Part shown: in pieces, positions 1 through 8,425 of the stretch
Numbering within the stretch: the stretch's first letter is position 1
How the letters are laid out: every line of letters starts with the position of its first letter
Assembly (NCBI RefSeq): GCF_001189365.1
Contig: NZ_LFJJ01000041.1
Span: forward strand, 1-33,098
Direction of reading: 5' to 3'
Origin: Candidatus Burkholderia verschuerenii
Lineage (GTDB): Bacteria; Pseudomonadota; Gammaproteobacteria; Burkholderiales; Burkholderiaceae
DNA: 33,098 bases
The notes under the pieces: generated by a model
Told to the model about the DNA's origin: nothing
Databases searched by the model: none
The model's input: only the letters and a program-made list of their open reading frames with translations
Translations under genes and position numbers: made by a program

Positions 1-157
1 GCCTCATATCTGGTTTCTGTTCGTCAGGTCGTGGCTTTGCTACACGCTTCCTTCAGACCCCGCCTCACGACGACGCCCTTGCGTTTCACTAGGCCTTCGC
101 CCCATCAGGCTGGACAGGGAACTTGCATCCCCAAGCTGTTGCGCATGCTCGGCGCAC
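1..157. other. Non-coding block, possibly part of a repeat
   Basis: This stretch has short open frames but no ribosome-binding site and no product I recognise. Its wording (a bent GC-rich block ending just before the hairpin at 163-185) gives me the impression of a sequence that recurs in other proteobacterial genomes, but I cannot verify this without a search. I treat it as unassigned and non-coding. It may be cut by the window edge. The following stretch, 186-487, shows nothing I can name: no convincing gene, repeat or RNA. Confidence 0.25.
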
Positions 158-185
158 AAAAAAAACCGCGCACAAGGCGCGGTTT
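158..185 (-). terminator. Rho-independent terminator (minus strand)
   Basis: A perfect 9-bp stem (163-171 pairing with 177-185) encloses a 5-nt loop. On the minus strand it is followed by a run of about eight T residues, seen as A at 158-165 on the plus strand. This is a classic intrinsic terminator for leftward transcription. It would be a second stop for transcripts that read through the flgKL terminator at 488-528. Confidence 0.7.
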
Positions 186-487
186 CAACTTCGAGCGTTC
201 GATCAAATCTGGGTCAAAGGTGTAATCGCACGGTTCGTCGTGGGCGATGCGGTGTGTCGTCGAACCGGCCGGGCGCGTGGGTCAGACGCTCCGGTCGGTC
301 GATGACGATCGAATCGGTCATACCGGCGATTCGCTTCGATGGCCGAACGGGTCAGATCCGGTCACGCGCTTCGTATCGCCTTCGCCTTGCATCCGGCGAG
401 TTGCCACTTTAGGCCCTGGCGGACCGCCATCCTCTGGAAGCCTTTCGAAAGCGTCAACTTTAGGAGAAATTTAGCGTTTCAGTGCGC

Positions 488-528
488 AAAAAAGACAAAA
501 GGAGCAACGCCCGCTGGACGATGCTCCT
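488..528 (-). terminator. Terminator of the flgKL transcript
   Basis: The 7-bp stem AGGAGCA (500-506) pairs with TGCTCCT (522-528) around a 15-nt loop. On the minus strand it is followed by a T-rich tail interrupted by single G and C residues (complement of 488-500). It lies about 80 nt past the flgL stop codon, the expected place for the end of the flgK-flgL message. Confidence 0.6.
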
Positions 529-610
529 GAAATGCGCGCCACCGACACGCGCCTTGCCGCTACTGTTCTCTCCATCGCGCGGCCAAAACCAGCCTTAAGG
601 CTACCGGGAA

Positions 611-1852
611 TCAACTGCCGAGATAGCTAAACAGCGACATCTTCTGAATCTGCGAAAACGCCATCTGCGCTGCTTGCAACGAGTTCTGCGTCAGCTCGTA
701 GGAACTGATCGACGACACCAGATCGATGCTCGTCAGATTCGCCAGATCCGACGCGTTCTGCGTCTTGTTGGTCGAGAGAATCGTCTGCTGCGACTGAATT
801 TCCTGCGTGCGTCCGCCGACCGCCGTCTGCGCGGCCAGCACGTTGTTGTACGAGTTGCCGAGCTTGGTGCCCGCCGTCGCCAGCGCGTTGGTCAACTGCG
901 ACTGCGCGCTCGTCGACGTGCCCACCGGCTGCTTGAGCGCGGAAATGAGGTTGTCGAGCGTGGCGAACACGTCGTTGTTGGTCGACGTGGCCGGCTGCAC
1001 CGTGAAGCTGTCGCCGTTGGCGGGCGCGCCGCTGATCTTCACCGACTGGCCGCCAAGCGTGATCTTCGTGTCGGCGGTGTAGGCGGTCAGCGTGGTCGGC
1101 AGCGACGGATCGGCGGGATTGGCGCTAACCGTGTAGGTCGTTGAATCATCGGTTGCCGAAACCGCGAAGTTGATCGTGTAGGTGCTGGCGTTGTTCGGAT
1201 TGCTGGTGTCGTTCATGCTCACCGCGCCGATCGTGCCCTTGCCCGTGTTGCCCGTCGATGCACTCGGCACCGCCGCGCTTTCCGACGCCGACACGCTCTG
1301 GAACACCGATGCGCCGGTATCGCCGATCGCGACCGACCGGTTGTTGCTGATCTGCACCGTGCGCGAGCCGAGATCGCCGTCATACGACGCGCCGACGCCC
1401 GACGCGTTGTTCGAGAATGGCGCGGTGTTGCCCTTCAGGCCCGTGAAAATATAGTTGCCGTTGCTGTCGGTCGTGTTGGCCATGCTCATCAGCTGGTCGC
1501 GATGGCCCTGAATCACGGTCGCGATCGACTGACGGTCGGCATCGGTGAGCGATGCATCGCCCGCGTGCACGACTTGCGTCTGGATGCTCGACAGCACGTT
1601 GCTGACGTTGCCGAGCGTCGAGTCTTCCTGCTGCAGCGACGACAGCGCGGACGTCTGGTTGGTGCTGTATTGCGACAGCGTGGCGCTCTGCATCGTGAGC
1701 GTCACGGCTTGCGCCGCGCCGAGCGGATCGTCGGAGGCGGTCGAGAGACGGTTGCCCGACGAGATCTGCTGATACATCGTCGCAAGCGTGCTCTGCTGAT
1801 CGCTCATCGACGAGACGTTCAGGTTGAAGTATTGGGAGCTGGAGATTCGCAT
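611..1852 (-). CDS. flgL: Flagellar hook-associated protein 3 (FlgL)
   Basis: FlgL is the second hook-filament junction protein. It sits between FlgK and the flagellin filament and is secreted by the flagellar type III apparatus. The 413-residue product starts MRISSSQYFNLNVSSM and shows the flagellin-like N-terminal helix with SSGNRLSTASDDPLGAAQA (about residues 31-49). It ends in a matching C-terminal helix (DLVSSISSYELTQNSLQAAQ). The middle (about 130-300) is Thr/Ser/Ala-rich and forms the exposed domain. It is about 100 residues longer than the enterobacterial protein, which from memory is normal for Burkholderia. It lies 27 nt downstream of flgK on the same strand, so the two are surely co-transcribed, and a terminator follows. 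Identification is secure. Confidence 0.96.
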   Translation of the reverse strand: MRISSSQYFNLNVSSMSDQQSTLATMYQQISSGNRLSTASDDPLGAAQAVTLTMQSATLSQYSTNQTSALSSLQQEDSTLGNVSNVLSSIQTQVVHAGDASLTDADRQSIATVIQGHRDQLMSMANTTDSNGNYIFTGLKGNTAPFSNNASGVGASYDGDLGSRTVQISNNRSVAIGDTGASVFQSVSASESAAVPSASTGNTGKGTIGAVSMNDTSNPNNASTYTINFAVSATDDSTTYTVSANPADPSLPTTLTAYTADTKITLGGQSVKISGAPANGDSFTVQPATSTNNDVFATLDNLISALKQPVGTSTSAQSQLTNALATAGTKLGNSYNNVLAAQTAVGGRTQEIQSQQTILSTNKTQNASDLANLTSIDLVSSISSYELTQNSLQAAQMAFSQIQKMSLFSYLGS

Positions 1853-1879
1853 CGCGTGGTCCGTGGGCTATCGAGACGC

Positions 1880-3814
1880 TTAGTTCAAGGCGCCGAGAAT
1901 CGTCTGGAACAGCGACGAGGCGATCTGGATCACCTTGCTGTTCGCCTGGTAAAGCTGCTGGTACTGCATCAGGTTGGCGGCTTCCTCGTTGAGGTTCACG
2001 CCTTGCACGGACTGCTGCGCCGTGGTCGCCTGATTGAGCAACGCGGTTTGCGAGGTGCTCGTGGCTTTCAACTGGTTCGTCTGGTTGCCGATGTCGTTCA
2101 CGTAGTTCGCGTAGGCGCTCGTGAGCGTGTCGGTGCCGCCGCTCATCGACTTCGTCGTGACGAGGTTGGACATCGCGGTGGCGTTGCTGCCGTCGCTCGT
2201 GCCGCCCTTGTTCGCCGAAATATTGAAGACGTCGCTATTCGACGGCTTGCCCGTGATCGTCGCGCTGATGCCGTTCGACGACACCGTGAGGCCCTTGGAC
2301 GAATCGTAGGGAATCGTCGCGCCGGCCGCGTAGTTGGTGCTGCCGACCGTCACCGCGACGTTCGACGTGAAGCCGCTCGCCGTCGAGTTGTAGGTCAGCG
2401 CGATATCGGTCGGCAGGCTGTAGCCCGAGCTGACCGTCGCCGACGTGATCGAGCCGGAACCGGTGTTCGCCGTCGCCGACGACGTCACCGCGGGCGATGC
2501 CGCCGCGACCGCCGAGCCGCTCGTGGTCGAGAGCCCGAAGTTGTCGAGCGAGCCGCGCGTCGACTGGATGGTGAAGAAATCGCCCTTCTGCATCGAGCCG
2601 GAGACGCTGATCTGCAGGCCGCTGAAGGTGCCGTCGGTGGCGGGCGGCGTGATCGAGCCGATCGCCTTGCCGCTGGTATCGGTGACGTTGTACGACGAGC
2701 CGTCGTACGACACGGTCCAGTCGCTGGTGGGCGGTTGCGTCGCGTCGGTGAAGGTTGCCGCGACCGAGCCGGTGCCCTTGTTGCGTGCGTTCGCGTAGAC
2801 CGACGGCGTGCCGGCGGTGAACAGATCGCCGCCCGTCTTGCCGTTCAGGTCGATGCCCAGCGCGTTCTGGCCGTTGACTTGCACGGCGAAGCTGGTCGCG
2901 ATCGCGCCGAGTTTGGCTTGCGCGGGGTCGAGCGTGTTGGTGCGGAAATCGATCAGGCCGCCGACCGTGCCGCCCTGCAGCGCGGTGCTGTCGAGATATT
3001 GCGTATTGGCGGCGGTTTGCGTCGAGCCGTCCTTGCTGGCGAAGGCGACTGTGAGTTCGCTCGGATCGCTCGGCGAGTTGACCGTCTGCAGGTTCGTCGC
3101 GTTATTGCCGACGACGAGCGGCTGCCCGTTGCCGACGAAAACGTTGTAGTTGCCGTTCTGCTGCACGACCGAAACGCCGATCATCGAACTGAGGTCCGTC
3201 ACGGCCTGATCGCGCTGATCCATCAACTGGTTCGGCGACTGGCCGCCGGCAGTGGCGGCGCTGATCTGCTGGTTGAGATCGGCGATCTGCTTGGTGTACG
3301 TGTTGATCTGCGTGACGGCGCTCGACAGTTGCGTGTTGACGCTCTGACGAAGCTGGTCGTACTGCTCGCCTGCCGAGTTGAACTGATCGGCGAGCGTCTG
3401 CGCGCTGCTGATGAGCGACTGGCGCGCCGACGTGCTGCTGGCGTCGTTGGCGACGGTCTGCATGCCCGAGAAATAGCTGCCGATCGCCGACGCGATGCCC
3501 TTGGTCGAATCGCCGACCAGGTTGTTCAGCTGCGAGATCATCGTGTAGTTGGCGGTCGCGGCGCTGCTCGACGAGGTCGTGTTGTTGACCTGCGTCGTCA
3601 GATACTGGCTGTACGAGCGCGTGACGGCGGTGGTCTGCACGCCATTGCCGAGATAGCCCGATGACGTGTACTGCCCGGACGATTCCGCGTACGAGACCTT
3701 TTCGAGCGTGTAGCCCGGCGTGGCGGCGTTGCTGATATTGTTGCCGGTCGTCGTCAGGCCCCACTGAGCCGCGTTCAGACCGGACAGCCCGATGCTGAGA
3801 ATGTTGTTCGACAT
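1880..3814 (-). CDS. flgK: Flagellar hook-associated protein 1 (FlgK)
   Basis: FlgK is the first hook-filament junction protein, exported through the flagellar type III gate with FlgN as chaperone. The 644-residue product begins with the typical rod/hook N-terminal motif (LSGLNAAQWGLTTTGNNISN, residues about 10-29, then ATPGYT). It ends with the matching C-terminal motif (VNLNEEAANLMQYQQLYQAN, then SKVIQIASSLFQTILG). A coiled-coil segment follows (about 140-200, with the DLSSMIGVSVV signature near 208-218). The central part, about 300-560, is variable and rich in Ser, Thr and Gly. A sigma-28 promoter lies 60-86 nt upstream (3874-3900), so it is a late gene. It is the first gene of flgKL. Identification is secure. 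Confidence 0.97.
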   Translation of the reverse strand: MSNNILSIGLSGLNAAQWGLTTTGNNISNAATPGYTLEKVSYAESSGQYTSSGYLGNGVQTTAVTRSYSQYLTTQVNNTTSSSSAATANYTMISQLNNLVGDSTKGIASAIGSYFSGMQTVANDASSTSARQSLISSAQTLADQFNSAGEQYDQLRQSVNTQLSSAVTQINTYTKQIADLNQQISAATAGGQSPNQLMDQRDQAVTDLSSMIGVSVVQQNGNYNVFVGNGQPLVVGNNATNLQTVNSPSDPSELTVAFASKDGSTQTAANTQYLDSTALQGGTVGGLIDFRTNTLDPAQAKLGAIATSFAVQVNGQNALGIDLNGKTGGDLFTAGTPSVYANARNKGTGSVAATFTDATQPPTSDWTVSYDGSSYNVTDTSGKAIGSITPPATDGTFSGLQISVSGSMQKGDFFTIQSTRGSLDNFGLSTTSGSAVAAASPAVTSSATANTGSGSITSATVSSGYSLPTDIALTYNSTASGFTSNVAVTVGSTNYAAGATIPYDSSKGLTVSSNGISATITGKPSNSDVFNISANKGGTSDGSNATAMSNLVTTKSMSGGTDTLTSAYANYVNDIGNQTNQLKATSTSQTALLNQATTAQQSVQGVNLNEEAANLMQYQQLYQANSKVIQIASSLFQTILGALN

Positions 3815-3873
3815 GCACGAATCCTGGTTTGGCGGCGGGTGAGAGCTGGCTTTTGCCGCGGTGACTGCACTCT

Positions 3874-3900
3874 TTATCGGCCGAAATCTTCGGAAGTTGA
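3874..3900 (-). promoter_or_regulatory. Sigma-28 (FliA) promoter of flgKL
   Basis: On the minus strand TCAA (complement of 3897-3900) is followed after exactly 15 nt by GCCGATAA (complement of 3874-3881). The known FliA consensus is TAAA-N15-GCCGATAA, so the -10 is perfect and the -35 is 3 of 4. The start would be near 3865, giving a leader of about 50 nt before flgK. Confidence 0.85.
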
Positions 3901-4021
3901 GGGTTTTGCTTTCTTGCTGCGCGCAATGGGCGATTCTTGCGATTGGGGCATTATCGGGTGGTTTTTTGCTGTGCTATTTGGGGATTTGACGGGCTTTTTT
4001 GGCGCTTTTCTCTTGATGGCT

Positions 4022-4148
4022 TTTCTTGTCGTGCTTTGTTTTGCAGTAGCCGCCTCCCCGGCAGTGGGGTTACTTTCTTTGCGGCGGCAAAGAAAGTAAC
4101 CAAAGAAAGCCGCTTGTCCGATCCTAAGCACCTTCTTGGCCGGCCCCC
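4022..4148 (+). repeat. Dispersed repeat copy A (left part only)
   Basis: This is the first ~125 bp of the repeat described for copy B. It contains the T-rich entry, the CCGCCTCCCCGG segment and the hairpin GTTACTTTCTTTGC/GCAAAGAAAGTAAC (4069-4082 with 4087-4100, loop GGCG). The similarity stops after the CACCTTCTTGGCCGGCCCC segment. It is directly followed by the full copy B in the same orientation. DNA before it (3901-4040) is strongly G+T-rich on this strand. Confidence 0.85.
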
Positions 4149-4173
4149 TCGGCTTGGCTTAGGAATGGTTCTC

Positions 4174-4532
4174 TTATCGCGCTTTTTTTTGCAGTAACCG
4201 CTTCCCCGGCGGAGGGGTCACTTTCTTTGCGGCGGCAAAGAAAGTAACCAAAGAAAGCCGTTTGTCCGATCCTGAGCACCTTCTTGAGCGGCCCCGGCAC
4301 AGCACTAGAGACTTGGCACAGCAGTAGCGAGTGTTCTCGCCGTGTGTCCGGGCGCTGGTTCCCATACGATTCACGCTTTCTCGCCCACTTTGGTAACGGT
4401 CCCCTTCGGCTTACTCCGGCCCGCTGCGCGGCCGGTTTAGGGCCGTACAAGCAACCGGCAGGTGTTCAGCGAAACGACCTCGAATGCGTCATCGGTTTTA
4501 TCGTTATTCGGCCCTACCTCGGTTAGTGCTCC
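4174..4532 (+). repeat. Dispersed ~360-bp repeat copy B (left arm of inverted repeat)
   Basis: The copy aligns over its full length with copy C (reversed) and copy D. Landmarks in order are a T-tract, CCCCGGCGGAGGGG, the hairpin at 4217-4248, the GGCACAGCA..GAGACTTGGCACAGCAGTAGCGAGTG segment (split here), GGCTTACTCCGGCC near 4410, and an end at GGCCCTACCTCGGTTAGTGCTCC. Short open frames run through it, but single-base indels between copies break the frame, and no ribosome-binding site is seen, so I call it non-coding. The 110 bp up to copy C (4533-4642) contain no recognisable feature. Confidence 0.9.
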
Positions 4533-4642
4533 AACGAAATTCTCTCGCGCTCGCAGATTTACCGCAGTCGCGCCGCCGCGCGCGCAAATGCGAAAACCGC
4601 GCTTCGACTCGTCATGCATTGCGCGGACGTGAGAATTTGATC

Positions 4643-5002
4643 GGAGCACTAACCAAGGTAGGGCCGAATAACGATCAAACCGATGGGGTATTCGAGGTCG
4701 TTTCGGTGATTGACTGCCGGTGGCTTATACGGCCCTAAACCGGCCGCGCAGCGGGCCGGAGTAAGCCGAAGGGGACCGTTACCGAGGTGGGCGAGAGGGC
4801 GCGGATCGCATGGGATCCAGCGCCGGGACAAACCGCGAAGACACTCGCTATTGCTGTGCCAAGTCTAAATTCCTGTGCCGCGGCCGCTCAAGAAGGTGCT
4901 TATGATCGGCCAAACGGCTTTCTTTGGTTACTTTCTTTGCCGCCGCAAAGAAAGTAACCCCTCCGCCGGGGTGGCGGCTACTGCAAAAAAAATCGCGACA
5001 AG
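4643..5002 (-). repeat. Dispersed ~360-bp repeat copy C (right arm of inverted repeat)
   Basis: This is the reverse complement of copy B with many point differences. Its hairpin is at 4927-4958 (GTTAC...GTAAC version). With copy B it makes an inverted repeat with arms of about 360 bp around a 110-bp centre. It ends only about 30 bp from the stop codon of ycgR. Confidence 0.9.
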
Positions 5003-5033
5003 AAGCGAAACTCGAGCCATTTGCGCCCAGCAA

Positions 5034-5801
5034 TCACTTAGAAAGAGACCGCCGCTTCATCTCAAGCTGAGTAATAAGCCGCTGCAGCGTATTCTCCGCC
5101 GACCCAGGCATGGAAGCGGACTTAAACCCAAGCGTAAACCGACGTTCACCTTTAGAAGACTTCGACTCGCGATGCGAAACAAGCTTGATATCGAGCGTCA
5201 CGCGACCGGTCGTGGTGAAGTGCAGTTCAGCGTCCTGAATGACGCTACCGAGCTCCAACGCAGCCACCCGTTCATCGGAAGTACGTAGAGCCACGCCGCC
5301 CAACGACAAATCGTGCACTTCGAAGCAAAACCGCTCGCCATCCGGCAACGAGCCGCTGCAAATATAAGGATCCAGCACCGGCGCCTCGACGCGAAAATAC
5401 TCGCGACGCTGCATGTAATACAACACCGGCGGAAACTCCATCTCGAACGCGGGACGGCCGTCGAACGTCGTCTGACGCGGCGTGCCGGTCGTGAACTCGA
5501 GACGCACGCCTTCCGGCGCCGCGCTGAAAAACAGCTTCTGCGCCGCCAGCACGTAACTGTTGTGCTCGGGCACGCCGCCCCAATCGAAGATGAACGTGTG
5601 CGCCGTCACATCGACGTCGAGGATGCGCGTGACGATCTGCGCGTCGCCGTATTGCGCCGTCAGGAAATCGCCACGATTCGCCAGATTGCGCAGCGACACG
5701 CCGACTTCCAGCGGATTGCGCCGGCCGAAATCGACTTGGGGCGCGTCGTCGTCCGCCGCGTCATTGTTGTGATTGCTATTCATGGTGCTAGCCAGGTTCA
5801 T
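5034..5801 (-). CDS. ycgR: Flagellar brake protein YcgR (PilZ domain)
   Basis: YcgR-type proteins bind cyclic di-GMP and slow the flagellar motor. With the start at 5801 the product has 255 residues. An N-terminal YcgR domain covers about 20-115. A C-terminal PilZ domain starts with the c-di-GMP-binding arginines (RREYFR, about 132-137) and has the second PilZ motif (DLSLGG, about 164-169). I chose the ATG at 5801, because a sigma-28 promoter at 5877-5903 leaves a ~65-nt leader there. A GTG at 5858 and an ATG at 5783 are also in frame. It sits between the flgKL unit with its repeats and the flgB-J operon, on the same strand. The last ~100 bp have an A+C-rich plus strand, unlike the rest of the gene. 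Confidence 0.92.
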   Translation of the reverse strand: MNLASTMNSNHNNDAADDDAPQVDFGRRNPLEVGVSLRNLANRGDFLTAQYGDAQIVTRILDVDVTAHTFIFDWGGVPEHNSYVLAAQKLFFSAAPEGVRLEFTTGTPRQTTFDGRPAFEMEFPPVLYYMQRREYFRVEAPVLDPYICSGSLPDGERFCFEVHDLSLGGVALRTSDERVAALELGSVIQDAELHFTTTGRVTLDIKLVSHRESKSSKGERRFTLGFKSASMPGSAENTLQRLITQLEMKRRSLSK

Positions 5802-5876
5802 TTTGCTTGCGCGCCGCTCCGTTCCGAATGTCGCGTGTCCGGCCGAATCCATCGGCACGGCACTTTGGTGTTCGGA

Positions 5877-5903
5877 ATAGCGGCATATCGCATAAAAAGT
5901 TTA
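5877..5903 (-). promoter_or_regulatory. Sigma-28 (FliA) promoter of ycgR
   Basis: On the minus strand TAAA (complement of 5900-5903) is separated by exactly 15 nt from GCCGCTAT (complement of 5877-5884). This matches TAAA-N15-GCCGATAA at all four -35 bases and six of eight -10 bases. It makes ycgR a late flagellar gene, in line with its function. Confidence 0.7.
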
Positions 5904-6130
5904 GAGTCGGCCAGAAAAAAACTCTGTGGTGCGCCGTCCCTTCCAGCGTAAAACGTTTGCAACCGTTGCTGGTGGGAACAGACTTTGCTTATCCTGACCC
6001 TAAATCCACGTCTCCGCCGTCGCGCAAGATCGAAACGATTTCACGCCGATATTCGGGATGTCGGTATTTTTGGAGACATTCTTGATCGTCGCGCGCGTCT
6101 TTTTTTGAATTGCTTCGTACTTCTGGCGAT

Positions 6131-6181
6131 TACGCGGACGTTTTTACGGAAAACGGAACGGCGGCCCGATGAGGCCGCCGT
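6131..6181 (-). terminator. Terminator of the flgB-J operon
   Basis: The 9-bp stem 6158-6166 pairs perfectly with 6173-6181 around a 6-nt loop. On the minus strand it is followed by a T-rich but interrupted tail that includes TTTT and, further on, a run of A residues. It begins about 30 nt past the flgJ stop codon. The remaining non-coding DNA between 5904 and 6130 shows nothing else I can name. Confidence 0.6.
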
Positions 6182-6211
6182 CCGTGTCGATGCCGAAGAC
6201 GATTAGGATCG

Positions 6212-7276
6212 TCAAACGATCTGTTTCATGATCGAAATAAGTTTCTTCGCGTACTGCGGATCGGTCGCGTAACCGGCCTTCTGCATGCCGTGCGCGAAGC
6301 CCGCCACATCGCGCGATGCCTCGACGACCGGCGAATAGCGCGGATTGTTCTTGATCACGCTCGCGTAGTCGGTCAGCGCGTCTTCGTAGGAATCGTAGGC
6401 GCGGAATTTCTCGACGACCTTCTTCGGCTGGCCGTTGACGTATTCCGTCGTGACCGAATCCACCGTCTTGCCGGTCCAGCCGCCCGTCGCCTTGATGCCG
6501 AAGATGTTGTGGCTCGTCTGGCCGTTCGCGTACTTGATTTCGCGCTTGCCCCAGCCCGATTCGAGCGCCGCCTGACCGATGATGAAGCGCGCCGAAATGC
6601 CCGTCGCCGCGCTCGCCGCCTGCGCGGGCGCCGCGAGGCGATCCACGAAATCGTTGACCTTGTCCGAGCCGTTGCCGGGCGCGGGCGCTGCGATCGAATC
6701 TGCCGCCGTATAGCCGCGTCCGCTGTTGAGCGATGCCTGGCTCTTGTTCGCCTGCGCGGCCGCGTACGCCTTGGCCATCGCGTTCATCGCGGCGATATTG
6801 CCCGCGTTCGCATCCATGTCGCCGCCCGCGCCGCCGCTGCCGCCGCCCATGCCGTTCAGCATCTGCATCGCGTTGCTGCTGCCCATCGTCTTGGCGTCGG
6901 GCTTGACGCCCGCGTTGCGCTGCAACTGCTTGAGCATCATGTCCGCCACGCCGATGCCCTTCGACGACATCTGCTGCGACAACTGCTGGTCGAGCATCGC
7001 GGTGAAGGACTTCGAATCGTTCGATTCGAACGGACTGTCGGACGGCGTCGCGTCGCGCATGCTCTTCAGCATCATCTGCGTGAAGACCGCGTCGAACTGT
7101 TGCGCCGCCTGCTTCAGGCCCGCTTGCGGATCCTTGTTGGCTTGCGCGCGCATCGCGTCGAAGCCTTGCACGTCGAGCGCGAAGCGACCCGACAGCTTGC
7201 CCATGCCGGCAGCGGCATCGTTCGTATCGGTCGATGCCAACGTGCTGCTGGCGATGCCGGTCGCGTTCGAGTTCAT
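6212..7276 (-). CDS. flgJ: Flagellar rod assembly protein / peptidoglycan hydrolase FlgJ
   Basis: FlgJ caps the growing rod in the periplasm and, in two-domain forms, cuts a hole in the peptidoglycan. The 354-residue product has the N-terminal rod-binding domain (LKQAAQQFDAVFTQMMLKSM, about residues 54-73). A Gly/Ala-rich linker follows (about 130-200). The C-terminal glucosaminidase domain has the catalytic-glutamate region (IGQAALESGWGKREI, about 239-253) and the NIFGIKA segment. It is somewhat longer than the ~310-residue enterobacterial protein because of the linker. It is the last gene of the operon, 15 nt after flgI, with a terminator behind it. Confidence 0.96.
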   Translation of the reverse strand: MNSNATGIASSTLASTDTNDAAAGMGKLSGRFALDVQGFDAMRAQANKDPQAGLKQAAQQFDAVFTQMMLKSMRDATPSDSPFESNDSKSFTAMLDQQLSQQMSSKGIGVADMMLKQLQRNAGVKPDAKTMGSSNAMQMLNGMGGGSGGAGGDMDANAGNIAAMNAMAKAYAAAQANKSQASLNSGRGYTAADSIAAPAPGNGSDKVNDFVDRLAAPAQAASAATGISARFIIGQAALESGWGKREIKYANGQTSHNIFGIKATGGWTGKTVDSVTTEYVNGQPKKVVEKFRAYDSYEDALTDYASVIKNNPRYSPVVEASRDVAGFAHGMQKAGYATDPQYAKKLISIMKQIV

Positions 7277-7291
7277 ATGCCGTGATCCTGT

Positions 7292-8419
7292 TTAGATGAC
7301 CTCGAGGTCGGCACGCAGCGCGCTGGCCGCCTTCATCGACTGAAGGATCGAGATCAGGTCCGCGGGCGTCGCGCCGAGCGCGTTGAGCGCCTTGACGACA
7401 TCCGCGAGATTCGCGCCGCCCGTAATCATCTTGAGCGCGCCGTTATCCTGCTTGAGCTGAATGTTGGACTGCTGCGATGCTACCGTCTGGCCGTTCGAGA
7501 ACGGACCCGGCTGACTTACCGCCGTCTTGGTGTTGATGACGACCGACAGGTTGCCGTGCGCGACCGCGCAGTTCTGCAGCGTGACCATCTGGTTCATCAC
7601 GATCGAACCGGTGCGTGCGTTGAGAATCACCTTCGCGGCCGCCTGCGCGGGCTTCACGTCGATGTTCTGCAACTGCGCCATGAACTGCACCTGCTCGCCC
7701 GCGTTGTCCGGCGCGCGCAGTTGAATCGTGCGGCCGTCGAGCGCCATCGCGGTGCCCATGCCGAACTGGTTGTTGACCGCCGCGACGATGCGTTGCGTCG
7801 TGTCGAAATCCATCTCGCGCAGTTCCATCTGCATCGTGCCGCCTTGCTGCGTGATCGCGTTCGGCACCGCGCGTTCGACCAGCGCGCCGCCCGAAATACG
7901 GCCGACCGCGAGCTGATTGACCTGCACCTTGCTGCCGTTCGCGCTCGCGCCCGCACCGCCGACGACGATATTGCCCTGCGCCATCGCATACACCTGACCG
8001 TCGGCGCCCTTGAGCGGCGCCATCAGCAGCGTGCCGCCGCGCAGGCTCTTGGCGTTACCCATCGAGGACACCGTGACGTCGATCGCTTCGCCCGGACGCG
8101 CGAACGGCGGCAGCGTGCCCGTGACCATCACGGCGGCGACGTTCTTCAGCTGCATGTTGCCCGCGTTCGCCGGATTCACCGTGATACCCAGATTGCCGAG
8201 CATGTTGGTGAGCGATTGCGTGGTGAAGGGCGTCTGCATCGTCTGGTCGCCCGTGCCGTCGAGACCGACGACGAGACCGTAACCGATCAGCGGACTGTCA
8301 CGCACGCCCTGAAACGACACGAGGTCCTTCAGGCGTTCGGCGTGCGCGTGCGGCGCGGTGCCGATCGCCACGACGGCGGCGGCCAGCGAAAACGAGATAA
8401 AGCGGAGAAACGAATTCAT
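7292..8419 (-). CDS. flgI: Flagellar P-ring protein FlgI
   Basis: FlgI forms the P ring, the bushing for the rod in the peptidoglycan layer. The 375-residue product has a cleavable signal peptide ([19 protein letters not shown], then ERLKDL at about residue 29). The family signature [14 protein letters not shown] follows. The conserved [20 protein letters not shown] segment lies in the second half and it ends in the usual [20 protein letters not shown] region. Length is normal. It starts 6 nt after the flgH stop codon, so translation is probably coupled. Confidence 0.97.
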   Translation of the reverse strand: MNSFLRFISFSLAAAVVAIGTAPHAHAERLKDLVSFQGVRDSPLIGYGLVVGLDGTGDQTMQTPFTTQSLTNMLGNLGITVNPANAGNMQLKNVAAVMVTGTLPPFARPGEAIDVTVSSMGNAKSLRGGTLLMAPLKGADGQVYAMAQGNIVVGGAGASANGSKVQVNQLAVGRISGGALVERAVPNAITQQGGTMQMELREMDFDTTQRIVAAVNNQFGMGTAMALDGRTIQLRAPDNAGEQVQFMAQLQNIDVKPAQAAAKVILNARTGSIVMNQMVTLQNCAVAHGNLSVVINTKTAVSQPGPFSNGQTVASQQSNIQLKQDNGALKMITGGANLADVVKALNALGATPADLISILQSMKAASALRADLEVI

Positions 8420-8425
8420 GATCGG

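Noticed and set aside
1502-3664. Plus-strand open frame of 720 codons opposite flgL and flgK
   Set aside because: It is antisense to two certain flagellar genes, very rich in Arg and Ala, and has no ribosome-binding site or family resemblance. It is a GC-rich shadow frame.
4284-4526. Short open frames running through the dispersed repeats, with similar predicted peptides in copies B, C and D
   Set aside because: No ribosome-binding site is present, and a single-base insertion in copy D shifts the frame mid-way, so peptide similarity only reflects DNA similarity.
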